Below are positions 53,215 through 61,158 of a DNA stretch of 64,000 nt, piece by piece. Source of the DNA: an uncultured Lachnospiraceae bacterium (lineage in GTDB: Bacteria; Bacillota; Clostridia; Lachnospirales; Lachnospiraceae); the NCBI GenBank assembly GCA_947626745.1, contig CANQTF010000003.1:158371-222370 (forward strand), written 5' to 3'. The notes beneath the pieces are model-generated. The model was not told where the DNA came from. It searched no databases and saw only the letters and a program-made list of their open reading frames with translations. The position numbers and the translations under genes were made by a program. How positions within the stretch are numbered: the stretch's first letter is position 1; the number at the start of each line of letters is the position of its first letter.

Positions 53215-54117
53215 ATGAGATGTAATCAGGTAAGCATATCTATTGAACGTTTCGGCAAATATGTGCCGAAGGACTATCCGGCGGATGTACAGAGGATCAG
53301 CGTGTATTGTGATGACGGTCAATCTGTATATGCGGCGCTTTCCAAAGCGTATGCAATGGCGGTAAACGAGCTGAATGAATATGAAAACATCGGTGCGAGG
53401 GCGAATGTTTTCACCAATGAATTTTCTTATGTGGATTACAGAAAAATGAACGGCACGATACCAAAATCACGGCGCAGCTATGACGAGGATTTTGATCTGG
53501 AATACTGGGATAGCATACTGCCGCTTCTGAAAGATTACGCCTGGGTCTATGAGCACAGCGGCGAGATCATGGAGGTCATCAAAAGTTCGGGCAAAGAAGA
53601 TGTCGTCCCGGCGCTCCGGGAGCGTTTTGCGCTGGATGAAGTGCAAGTCAGAAAACTCATGCAGATCCGAATGGATATGCTTGACCGGGACAACTATGAG
53701 AAAGTCTGCCGGGAAATCGAACATTTGGAAGGGGAACGGGAAAATCGTGGGAAAACGCCGGAAGAAGCGAGGGCGAACAGGGACGGGCATGAGGATATTT
53801 ATCGGAGAAATAAGATACGGGAATGCAGACAGGAAATCGATGTGATCAAAGCCTACTTCACCGCCGCAGACCACTATGAGGATATTATTCGGGTATTGCG
53901 GGAGGCCGAAGACGACGGGTATATGGAATATATGAAAAATACTTATGGCTTTTCCCCTGAGCAGGCGAGGGCGGTCAAGTATGCGCCGGCGGAGTATTAC
54001 AGCAGACAGGGGCGGAGCAGGCAGGAAGAAAAGCTGAAGCGGCTGGAAGAGGATCTGGCGATCTATCAGAAATGGCAGGAGGAAGCGGAAAAGGAGGCCG
54101 CAGTCGGGGAGAAGTAA
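53215..54117 (+). CDS. Unknown protein with two gyrase-A-like helical repeats
   Basis: A 300-residue soluble protein; the ATG at 53215 follows AAGGAGGAT, and an open frame reaching back to 52918 has no RBS. The first ~110 residues hold a beta-rich ISVYCDDGQSVYAALSKAYAMAVNELN. Residues ~118-172 (MEVIKSSGKEDVVPALRERF; LDEVQVRKLMQIRM; YEKVCREIEHLEGE) and ~223-285 (IIRVLREAEDDGYMEYMKNTYG; FSPEQARAVKYAP; EEKLKRLEEDLAIY) each follow the pattern of the coiled-coil tower of GyrA/ParC (IIRSS...MxRFGLSExQAQAILxMRL...LExEKI). No catalytic tyrosine domain is present. Structural or interaction role is my inference. Confidence 0.5.
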   Translation: MRCNQVSISIERFGKYVPKDYPADVQRISVYCDDGQSVYAALSKAYAMAVNELNEYENIGARANVFTNEFSYVDYRKMNGTIPKSRRSYDEDFDLEYWDSILPLLKDYAWVYEHSGEIMEVIKSSGKEDVVPALRERFALDEVQVRKLMQIRMDMLDRDNYEKVCREIEHLEGERENRGKTPEEARANRDGHEDIYRRNKIRECRQEIDVIKAYFTAADHYEDIIRVLREAEDDGYMEYMKNTYGFSPEQARAVKYAPAEYYSRQGRSRQEEKLKRLEEDLAIYQKWQEEAEKEAAVGEK

Positions 54118-54150
54118 TATACAGGCGGCGGATACAGGAGACAAAAGCGT

Positions 54151-55422
54151 ATGAGAAACTATTGGGAACAGACAGAGAACAAAGGCGATTTGGAGCGGGG
54201 TATGTTTGTCATCCTGCCGCTTCGTTATGAGGAAACGGCGGGATTTGGCAACCTATCCGTTGCCGGGGAGGAGATTTCTTTTGCCTCCGGCGATTTTATC
54301 GAACTGATGAACCGCAAGTGCCGGGCGGATGGGGATTTCGTCCGCCGTTTCCGCATGGATGTGCGTATAGAGCCGATCCGCATGAAGGCGGATATTTTGG
54401 TTACGGATCTGCAGCTCTTTGTATTTTATAACGGCGTGGCGTTCCTGACGGCCTATCTGTCCTATCGCAATCAGGATGTGGATTCCGTGTATGAGTTTGT
54501 CTATCCGGGCTATCTGAGCGAGACGGAGGAAGTGAAGGCGAAGCAGCATGCCTTTCTGAAAGAGCTTGAAGAAAAGATCCTGCATCAGAGCAGTCCGCGG
54601 TTTCATTGGTTTATGGCGGAGGACGGAGACGGCAGCGTCGTTTTGAAGGAGGCTTACCGCCTCAACGCCGCATACGCGCCGAAGCGGTTTGAGAGTACGG
54701 AGATCCTGAACAGGATCACCTACAACGAACATCGGATCATTGAATTGTCCCGCGATTTTGAGGATTCGTCGGAAGAGGATGTGGCCTATGTCACAGGCGC
54801 AAAGGATGTGAACTCTGAGGACTACGGCTGGGGCTGCTGCGTGACCTCACAGGAGATCTCGCTAGTCTATGCGCAGGGCAATGTGCCGCTGGCATCGCGG
54901 GCGGAGGACGATCTGCTGCTGACGATGCTGGCCATCTGGCAGAAGTATTCCTGCCTGATGCTGAATGAGGAAATCCACCAAAGACATATGCCGGAGAGAG
55001 GCAAAAGCGGATTCCGGAAAAGCATTCAGGAATTGAAGTGGGAGGCATTGGAGTTTATCGCCTACGGCACCTTGGAGCCGTCCCAGATTTCACGTTGGAA
55101 CAACGTCTGCGAGATGTACCGTCTGTTAATCCAGATGAACGGCGTGGAGGAGAGCATCGGCGAGATCAAGGAAAAGATCGGTCTGCTCAACGAGGAACAG
55201 GAGCGCCTCGACGCCCGCCGGGAAAGCAGCATCGGCATGATTATCGCCGTATTCGGTTTAATTTCCATTATAGGGGCAGTTCTGCAGACCGTAGACTACC
55301 TTGCGACCGGACGGGTGGAAATGATCGTCAGCTTCGTACTTTCGTGCGCAGGAATCGCGGCTTTTGGGGCGGCGCTTGCGGGGATGTATTGGAGGAGGAA
55401 GAAGAGGAAGGGGGATGTGTAG
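54151..55422 (+). CDS. Unknown protein with C-terminal membrane anchor (CorA-like tail)
   Basis: A 423-residue protein, N-terminal ~340 residues soluble, then a coiled coil (IGEIKEKIGLLNEEQERLDARRE) and two membrane segments (IGMIIAVFGLISIIGAVL; VSFVLSCAGIAAFGAALAGM) with a basic C-terminus (WRRKKRKGD). The coiled coil followed by two spans resembles the tail of CorA-type proteins, but the GMN motif is missing. It should face the cytoplasm and anchor the products of this operon at the membrane. No family is recognised. Confidence 0.6.
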   Translation: MRNYWEQTENKGDLERGMFVILPLRYEETAGFGNLSVAGEEISFASGDFIELMNRKCRADGDFVRRFRMDVRIEPIRMKADILVTDLQLFVFYNGVAFLTAYLSYRNQDVDSVYEFVYPGYLSETEEVKAKQHAFLKELEEKILHQSSPRFHWFMAEDGDGSVVLKEAYRLNAAYAPKRFESTEILNRITYNEHRIIELSRDFEDSSEEDVAYVTGAKDVNSEDYGWGCCVTSQEISLVYAQGNVPLASRAEDDLLLTMLAIWQKYSCLMLNEEIHQRHMPERGKSGFRKSIQELKWEALEFIAYGTLEPSQISRWNNVCEMYRLLIQMNGVEESIGEIKEKIGLLNEEQERLDARRESSIGMIIAVFGLISIIGAVLQTVDYLATGRVEMIVSFVLSCAGIAAFGAALAGMYWRRKKRKGDV

Positions 55423-55423
55423 A

Positions 55424-55498
55424 GTGGGAAAAGATAAGAAAAGCCAGAAGAAGCCTGTTGGTGAAAAATTTGAAATTTGTGAGTGGAGGAAAAAGTGA
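55424..55498 (+). CDS. Possible 24-residue coupled small ORF
   Basis: GTG at 55424 after GAAGGGGGAT, 24 codons, very basic (residues include KDKKSQKKP and EWRKK). Its stop codon overlaps the ATG of the next gene (TGATG), an arrangement used for translational coupling. Real translation is unproved; it starts one base after the stop codon of the upstream gene. Confidence 0.3.
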   Translation: MGKDKKSQKKPVGEKFEICEWRKK

Positions 55499-56238
55499 TG
55501 GGATTTATAGGAGATGAAAAAGAAATTAAAGAAAAAACGAAGGGTGAGGGATATGGAGTTGGAGAATTGTATGTATATGAGACACTAAAATGTGCCAGAG
55601 AAGACGCTAAGATTTTTGACACAGATAGATATAACTTTCATCTATATCCGGAAGATAAAACGGTAATGAAAAAAATTGCGGATGAAGTAAATGATATAAG
55701 AAATGAAGTGATTAAACGGCTCAAAGAACAGGGCGCTTGTGTAAACAGGCATGAATTTGATAAGCACCATAAAGATGATGATACTATATATGTGAGTGCA
55801 GAAATTGATGAAAAAAATGAAGTGGTAGCACGTAGGGGATGTGGAGCGAATGGTAATATACAGGAATTAAGTGGAGAATATAATCAGCTATATCGCTTTA
55901 TAGCTGCCAGGAAAAAGGACATTTTGTATGAACTGAATTTTATGCGTTTTTTCATAGATAGAGAAAACAAAGTGAATTGCATTTTAAAGGCGATACAGTT
56001 TGACCGGTGCATGAAGGAGTCTGTTAATCAATCTGTAAAAGGCGGCTGTGACATTTGCTATCCGAACACCAGCGAAGCGCAGTCAGAGGAGGACTTAAAG
56101 TATATACTGAAAAATCGTAAAGGGGAAAGTTTTTGCTACAATCCTCCCGTAAGTTTTTATGATACGGCTGATAATATTGCCGAAGCATTTATTGACTTCA
56201 TTAACGAATGTGATAAATGGAGCAGTGGTAATAAGTGA
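55498..56238 (+). CDS. Hypothetical AT-rich protein
   Basis: A 246-residue soluble protein from the ATG at 55498; GGAGGA is eight bases upstream, so the GTG at 55483, which lies inside that site, is rejected. Base composition is more AT-rich than the neighbours and codon use differs (many AAA, ATA), suggesting recent transfer. Residues ~50-110 contain a helical, charged stretch; Cys residues are clustered (CGANG; GGCDICYP). No motif is recognised. Position in the operon suggests a cargo or effector-like role, which is a guess. Confidence 0.6.
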   Translation: MGFIGDEKEIKEKTKGEGYGVGELYVYETLKCAREDAKIFDTDRYNFHLYPEDKTVMKKIADEVNDIRNEVIKRLKEQGACVNRHEFDKHHKDDDTIYVSAEIDEKNEVVARRGCGANGNIQELSGEYNQLYRFIAARKKDILYELNFMRFFIDRENKVNCILKAIQFDRCMKESVNQSVKGGCDICYPNTSEAQSEEDLKYILKNRKGESFCYNPPVSFYDTADNIAEAFIDFINECDKWSSGNK

Positions 56239-56271
56239 TTTTTGATAAAACAAAATGAAAAGAGGAGAATC

Positions 56272-56793
56272 ATGGGAAAAACGTACATAGCCCACAAATC
56301 TATCTTGTCCCCATCCTGCGCCAACCAATATTATCTCAAACTGAACCGCGCCGCACAGTCTTTGGAAGTCTACGAACAGGCGGACAACAATCTCCTGCGG
56401 GAACTTTACCCCTTGCGGGAGGATTTTGACACGTCCGATTATGTGCTGTTTACGCTGAAAAAATCGATTCCCTGCATTTTCGGCGGAGAGGGCAGAACGC
56501 GGACGCCCGCGGGTATTTTCCGTATCGAGCATGTGTCGGGGCTGCATGAGGAGTATGTCAGTCCTTACCACCCGCAGCACGAGCAGGTAAAGTTTTTCGG
56601 CTATCTGGCGGTGTTTGAGGATTATTTTATCCACAGCAATATGTACCTGACGGATGCCGCGAGCGATACATTCATGGAGAAAGAACCTATATCCGCACAG
56701 GAAGAACACACCTCCGGCTGTATCCGTGTGCCGCAGGAGAAACTGGACTGGCTGGTGGCGAATATAGCGGAGGGAAGCATCATCGAAATGTAG
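56272..56793 (+). CDS. YkuD-type L,D-transpeptidase
   Basis: A 173-residue catalytic domain with no signal peptide or membrane segment. Motifs: IPCIFGGEGRTRTPAGIFRI (YkuD core), YFIHSNMY (His) and HTSGCIRVPQEKLDWL with catalytic Cys (~residue 149). Such enzymes form 3-3 peptidoglycan cross-links, but the usual context is outside the membrane; lack of export signal is odd. The ATG at 56272 is preceded by GAGGAG; a longer frame from 56242 has no RBS. A broken second copy of its 3' end is at 57131. Confidence 0.82.
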   Translation: MGKTYIAHKSILSPSCANQYYLKLNRAAQSLEVYEQADNNLLRELYPLREDFDTSDYVLFTLKKSIPCIFGGEGRTRTPAGIFRIEHVSGLHEEYVSPYHPQHEQVKFFGYLAVFEDYFIHSNMYLTDAASDTFMEKEPISAQEEHTSGCIRVPQEKLDWLVANIAEGSIIEM

Positions 56794-56819
56794 GCCATAC
56801 GGTAAAATGGAGACGATCA

Positions 56820-57059
56820 ATGAGCCGCAGTTATAAAAGAAATCCGGTATTTAAAGCTTTGAGCAAATATGGTAAGAGTCTGGCAAACAGGAAAGTGCGC
56901 CGGACAAAACTTACTGCTTTCAGAAAATCAAATATGTACCGCAAAGTGTATGAAACATGGGATGTGTGCGATTATAGATTTTATGTGCCTTTTTCCTCTG
57001 CATATCAAAAAAATAAGGGCGATAGGAATTGGTGGGGAAAATGGTATTACAGGAAATAG
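56820..57059 (+). CDS. Small basic conserved hypothetical protein
   Basis: A 79-residue, Lys/Arg- and Tyr-rich protein. SRSYKRNPVFKAL, SLANRKVRRTKL and YETWDVCDYRFY fit a widespread unnamed family (MSRSYK...ANRKVRR...WDICDY) found in Firmicutes and Bacteroidetes, often near polymorphic-toxin or immunity-type genes. GGAG precedes the ATG. AT-rich. Function is unknown. Confidence 0.6.
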   Translation: MSRSYKRNPVFKALSKYGKSLANRKVRRTKLTAFRKSNMYRKVYETWDVCDYRFYVPFSSAYQKNKGDRNWWGKWYYRK

Positions 57060-57130
57060 AATATGTGAAACATACGCCAGAAGGGAGAAAATGATGGTTA
57101 TAGCCTGTTTTTGCGGTCAAAGAGCGTAGA

Positions 57131-57189
57131 GGTTTCATCCGCGTGCCGCAGGAGAAGCTGGATTGGATGGTGGCGAATATATCGGAGGT
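57131..57189 (+). pseudogene. Remnant of a second YkuD gene (3' end only)
   Basis: These 59 bases match 56716-56775, the C-terminal coding end of the YkuD gene, with about 50 of 58 bases the same. The remnant would encode GFIRVPQEKLDWMVANISE; the catalytic Cys is replaced by Phe. No upstream part of the gene remains, so it is dead. Its GGAGG end now lies in front of the next gene as the ribosome binding site. Confidence 0.7.
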
Positions 57190-57196
57190 TGAGAGA

Positions 57197-57556
57197 GTGG
57201 TCAGTGAAAAGGATAAGAGAATCTACTTTCCACGTTCTTTTAATGAGCAGATGTCATTGATTGATGAGGAAGTAGAATTGATTTTGAAGCGTGAAAAGCG
57301 GGCAAAGGAGCGTAATCTCAATGCAGAAGCAAAGATAAACCGCAATGAAGGGTACGGACATGTAATCAATCGTTTGTTTGAAATCATAAAGGAAGATCCC
57401 AAAAATGTTGCAGTATTGCATGAGGTCGAGACTGCAGAAAGAGAATTGTGGGCTTTTTTGGAGCATAAACCCGGTGCAAAGTCAAAGGAAGAGATATATG
57501 CATACTGGCACAATTATTTACTGGCATATATTGCGGAGTTGGAAGCATCGGATTGA
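57197..57556 (+). CDS. Hypothetical helical protein
   Basis: A 119-residue protein from the GTG at 57197, eight bases after GGAGG. The open frame back to 57143 is the fossil YkuD end and is rejected. Predicted all-helical, with a charged repeat (ILKREKRAKERNLNAEAK; ELWAFLEHKPGAKSKEE). AT-rich. No family recognised. It overlaps nothing; the next gene starts 51 bases on. Confidence 0.5.
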   Translation: MVSEKDKRIYFPRSFNEQMSLIDEEVELILKREKRAKERNLNAEAKINRNEGYGHVINRLFEIIKEDPKNVAVLHEVETAERELWAFLEHKPGAKSKEEIYAYWHNYLLAYIAELEASD

Positions 57557-57606
57557 TGGAGAAAATGGTACTATGGAAAATAAGATATTATACGAGGGGA
57601 GATACA

Positions 57607-58674
57607 ATGTATTTGTATGGAGAAAGGATAGGGTTGTCAGGTCTGGAGCACGGCGGGTCGACAGAGCAGAAGAGTCAGGCGGCTGTTGTGGAAGAAATTC
57701 TGCGGCAGGAACTTACGGCGTCGGGGGAGTTTGAGTCCTATTACGGGGTGAAATGTACGCCGGAAACGCTGGCGATGATCGATCTGAACAAGCCGTTGTT
57801 TTTTGATATCCAATCAAGGAACATCGCGGAGTGGAATTATGGTGAAAGCGTGGGATATATCGGTCTCAATGACCTTGGTGGGGGAGTTTTTGGTCTGGAG
57901 CTGTATATTTATCCAAAATCCCGCAGAAAGGGATATGCGGTGGAGGCGGTGGAAGTCCTGCTGAACGTCGCATTTCATGAAAAAATGCGGAAAGGTGCGG
58001 CTGCTGATCAGGCGGTCGCGGTAAAAAAGGTAACTGCGTCTGTCAGGGCAGAGAATGAAGCAGCCGTGGCGCTGATCGAGAAAGCGGGTTTTCTTGCGAA
58101 TGAGGGCGATGCGGCGTATATACCGCTTGATCTTTCGGAATACAGACCGGATCAGCCGCTGCATATGAGGGATTATTACATAACAGGCAGGCGTTTCGAC
58201 CAGATCGAGGCGAAGCAAAAATATGTCTACGCGGTTATGTACGCATATTATAGCGAATGGGAACTGTATGGATATTTTACCACGGAAAAAGAAGCAGAGC
58301 AGTATTGCCGTATCCATAGCGATAGGAAGCTGCATATAGAGAAGCTGCGCTGTATGGATCGCTGTCAAAATTTTGCCGGCCTTGAAGAGGTTCAGGTGCT
58401 GTACCGGTATACGGTTGTCTTCCGCCATACGGAGGAGGGGTGGGACATGGTGGATGAGCGGAGTGATGTGCAGGTAATCTCAGGGGAGCAGGCAGAGGGA
58501 TATTTTCTCCGCTTGACATCTTCTCTCATAATCCGGGTATGTGTGGAGCAGTCCGTATGCGACGGGAAGATTGCTGAAAAAACAGCGCAGGATCTTTTGT
58601 ATCAATATTTGGAAAGCTGTGATAACCGGCCGTCGCAGGAATCTGTGGAGCGGTTTAATGAAACCATAAAATGA
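57607..58674 (+). CDS. GNAT-domain fusion protein
   Basis: A 355-residue protein. Residues ~60-180 have a GNAT fold (SVGYIGLNDLGGGVFGLELYIYPKSRRKGYAVEAVEVLLNVAF, acetyl-CoA loop RRKGYA; ASVRAENEAAVALIEKAGF). The C-terminal ~170 residues are unknown and include a segment (YVYAVMYAYYSEWELYGYFTTEKEAEQYCRI) like small regulatory domains. ATG at 57607 has GAGGGGAG upstream. The acetyl acceptor is unknown; within the operon it may modify the phosphatases or AAA protein. Confidence 0.75.
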   Translation: MYLYGERIGLSGLEHGGSTEQKSQAAVVEEILRQELTASGEFESYYGVKCTPETLAMIDLNKPLFFDIQSRNIAEWNYGESVGYIGLNDLGGGVFGLELYIYPKSRRKGYAVEAVEVLLNVAFHEKMRKGAAADQAVAVKKVTASVRAENEAAVALIEKAGFLANEGDAAYIPLDLSEYRPDQPLHMRDYYITGRRFDQIEAKQKYVYAVMYAYYSEWELYGYFTTEKEAEQYCRIHSDRKLHIEKLRCMDRCQNFAGLEEVQVLYRYTVVFRHTEEGWDMVDERSDVQVISGEQAEGYFLRLTSSLIIRVCVEQSVCDGKIAEKTAQDLLYQYLESCDNRPSQESVERFNETIK

Positions 58675-58719
58675 TAAACACGGAAAGATGAATGGAAAGG
58701 AGCGGTTTAAAGGACAGTC

Positions 58720-59439
58720 ATGCACTATGTAATCGGCGACGTACACAACGATGCCGGAAGACTGCGTCGGATGCTTGATCATATAAGTTTTAAGAAAGAC
58801 GGCGAAAATGCGGATCACCTGTATCTGCTGGGAGATCTGTTTGACCGGGGCGGCGCTGCGGCAGACCCCGTGGAGGTCTATTTTACCGTGCTCGGACTGG
58901 GGGATTCCTGTACCGTGGTGGAGGGCAACCATGATCGGTGGCTCGCCGCGTATATCCGTGCTTACTGTCCGCTTTCGGAGAGAACCAGGAAACATTACAG
59001 GCCGTATCCTTATGAATCCTTTGCGCTGCTGCGGGAGCGGCTGACAGATGTGGATCTGCTGGAACTGGCGGAGTGGATCCTTCGTATGCCGTTGCAGGCG
59101 CAGCTTACGATGGACGGGCGGCGGTATCTTTTCGCGCATGCCATGACGTCGCCGTCGCAGACGGAGGCGGATGATTATTATCTGCTGGGAGATCTGACGA
59201 CCGGTGAAGAGATTTACGAAGCCTTTCTTTTGGAGGGGACTGCGGGATATCTTTCGTTCTGTGGTCATCAGCATACCGGCAATTTCGCATCCTATCCGGG
59301 AGGATACTGTGATGCGGACAGGCCCGCCGTGTGGCATAACGCGGCAGGAAACGTCTATATGATGGACTGCGGCTGCGGGTTTGCGGACGGCAGACTGGCG
59401 TGCTTCTGTCTGGAGACGGGAGAGCGGTTTTATGTGTAA
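58720..59439 (+). CDS. Calcineurin-type metallophosphoesterase B
   Basis: A 239-residue phosphatase related to the one at 52485. VIGDVHNDAGRLRRML (DxH in GDVHN), LYLLGDLFDRGGAA, GNHDRWLA, YLFAHAMTSP and FCGHQHTGNF carry the metal ligands. It keeps all residues expected for activity. AGGAG precedes the ATG. Second of three paralogues in the operon. Confidence 0.9.
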   Translation: MHYVIGDVHNDAGRLRRMLDHISFKKDGENADHLYLLGDLFDRGGAAADPVEVYFTVLGLGDSCTVVEGNHDRWLAAYIRAYCPLSERTRKHYRPYPYESFALLRERLTDVDLLELAEWILRMPLQAQLTMDGRRYLFAHAMTSPSQTEADDYYLLGDLTTGEEIYEAFLLEGTAGYLSFCGHQHTGNFASYPGGYCDADRPAVWHNAAGNVYMMDCGCGFADGRLACFCLETGERFYV

Positions 59440-59520
59440 ATGCCTGTTTCTAAGGCACCTAAAATGTATAGAGATGACGCTTTCCGTAAAAGCGAAAAGC
59501 GTTGTAGCAGGAGGTCACGC

Positions 59521-60225
59521 ATGAAATTATATTGTATGTCAGATATTCACGGCTGCCTTGCAGAGTTTGACGAGGCGCTTTCTCTGGTGGCGGAGCATTT
59601 GGAGGAGGAGGACGTCAGACTGATCCTGCTCGGCGATTATATCCACGGCGGCGCGGACAACAGGGGCGTGCTGGACAGGATCATGGCCCTCCAGTACCGG
59701 TACGGTTCGGACAAGGTCGTGGCGCTTATGGGGAATCATGAGGAATTTGTCCTGCAGGGAGATTCCGATATCGACCACCTGATTAAGACGATCTGGCAGA
59801 ATGATAATGGCGGGGACGACGATGGAGAGGACGACAAGTATCTCCGCTGGATGGAAAATCTGCCCCTTTATTACACGGAGGGCAATACCATTTTCGTCCA
59901 CGCGGGCATCGACGAGGAGGCCGGCGACCTGTGGGAGTGGGGAACGGGAGATGAGATATTTACCGGAAAATATCCTGCGGAGACAGGGCAGATCGAAGGC
60001 CTCGAAATGAAGGTGGTGGCGGGGCATGTGGGAACTGCCGAGATCTCGGGGAATCCCGGCTATCATGACATCTATTATGACGGGGCAAGCCATTATTACA
60101 TAGACGGAACAGTCCTTGACAGCGGCAGGATTCCCGTTTTGAAGGTGGATACGGAGACGGATCGCTATTACAGGGTGACGGAGGCCGGCGACTGGCCGAT
60201 CCTGTCCTATGAGGAGGAAAACTGA
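59521..60225 (+). CDS. Calcineurin-type metallophosphoesterase C
   Basis: A 234-residue phosphatase. MSDIHGCLAEF, LLGDYIHGGADNRGV (GDYxHGG in place of GDxxDRG), MGNHEEFV (GNHE in place of GNHD), IFVHAGIDEEAGD and VAGHVGTAEI are seen. The changes resemble those in PrpE/YfcE-like and symmetrical diadenosine-tetraphosphatase-like proteins. AGGAGG is seven bases before the ATG; the open frame from 59440 is not used. Last gene of the putative operon; a 195-base gap follows. Confidence 0.88.
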   Translation: MKLYCMSDIHGCLAEFDEALSLVAEHLEEEDVRLILLGDYIHGGADNRGVLDRIMALQYRYGSDKVVALMGNHEEFVLQGDSDIDHLIKTIWQNDNGGDDDGEDDKYLRWMENLPLYYTEGNTIFVHAGIDEEAGDLWEWGTGDEIFTGKYPAETGQIEGLEMKVVAGHVGTAEISGNPGYHDIYYDGASHYYIDGTVLDSGRIPVLKVDTETDRYYRVTEAGDWPILSYEEEN

Positions 60226-60279
60226 GTGTCTTTCTCGGTATGAGGAGGCCGGCGTTGTGAAGCGCGGGCGGACACAAAT

Positions 60280-60324
60280 TTTACATACTTTTTACACAGT
60301 TTCGTCTTAAAACATTTCTATAAT
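60280..60324 (+). promoter_or_regulatory. PhoP-box-like repeat and -10 box before the polyphosphate operon
   Basis: TTTACA at 60280-60285 and TTTACA at 60291-60296 are 11 bases apart, with a weaker GGACA at 60270-60274. A perfect TATAAT lies at 60319-60324. PhoP binds TT(A/C/T)A(C/T)A repeats at 11-base spacing upstream of such a -10. The spacing from the nearest repeat to the -10 is 22 bases. Confidence 0.55.
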
Positions 60325-60420
60325 CTTCCTATCTTGTGTTTGCGCATATGGCGGACGCCGTCTGCGTGACACGTCTTTTTGACACAGATACAGACAGAAT
60401 ACAGAAAGGAGCTGGAACAC

Positions 60421-61092
60421 ATGACCTATCGCCATGAGTGGAAGCACGAGATCAGCCTGTCCGACCGGATTGCGCTGCGGCAGCGGCTGCGGGCGGTGGC
60501 GCAGACAGACGCACACACTGTGGATGGCGTCTATGCGATACGCAGCCTGTACTTTGACAATCTTGCGGACAAGGCGCTGCGTGAGAAGATCGACGGCGTG
60601 AGTAGGCGGGAGAAATTTCGGATTCGGTATTATAACGGAGACACATCTCTGATCCATTTGGAGAAAAAGAGCAAAAGGGGAGGACTCGGAACGAAGGAAA
60701 GCGCCGTGCTGACAATGGCGCAAGCACAGGCCATTGTTGACGGCGATCTGACATGGCTGGCACATGCCGACGATGCGCTGCTGCGGGAGCTGTACTTCAA
60801 AATGACGACGCAGGGCCTTCGGCCCAAGACGATCGTGGACTATACGAGAGAGCCCTACATATTTGCCGCGGGTAATGTCAGGGTGACGATGGACTATGAC
60901 ATCCGCACGGGTCTGCTGTGTACGGATTTCCTGAATCCGGCCTGTGTTACGATTCCTGCGGGAGATGCGCCGACGATTCTTGAAGTCAAGTGGGATGCCT
61001 ACCTTCCGGATATCATTCGGGACGCCGTGCAGCTGGGAGACAGGCATGCGTGCGCCTTTTCCAAATACGCGGCCTGTCGTGTATACGGATAA
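60421..61092 (+). CDS. VTC-domain polyphosphate polymerase
   Basis: A 223-residue protein of the VTC family; yeast Vtc4 homologues make polyphosphate from ATP. RHEWKHEISLSDRIALRQRL, the YAIRSLYFDN strand, KIDGVSRREKFRIRYY, IHLEKKSKRGG, and ILEVKWDAYLP (Glu and Lys of the tunnel) are visible. It has no membrane segment. ATG at 60421 is ten bases after AAAGGAG. First gene of a three-gene unit with DUF4956 and CotH. Confidence 0.88.
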   Translation: MTYRHEWKHEISLSDRIALRQRLRAVAQTDAHTVDGVYAIRSLYFDNLADKALREKIDGVSRREKFRIRYYNGDTSLIHLEKKSKRGGLGTKESAVLTMAQAQAIVDGDLTWLAHADDALLRELYFKMTTQGLRPKTIVDYTREPYIFAAGNVRVTMDYDIRTGLLCTDFLNPACVTIPAGDAPTILEVKWDAYLPDIIRDAVQLGDRHACAFSKYAACRVYG

Positions 61093-61158
61093 GATACGGC
61101 CGGCGGTATTTGGCTGTGAGAGTTGTCAACATTTTTATATAATAGAAGGAGACAAATT

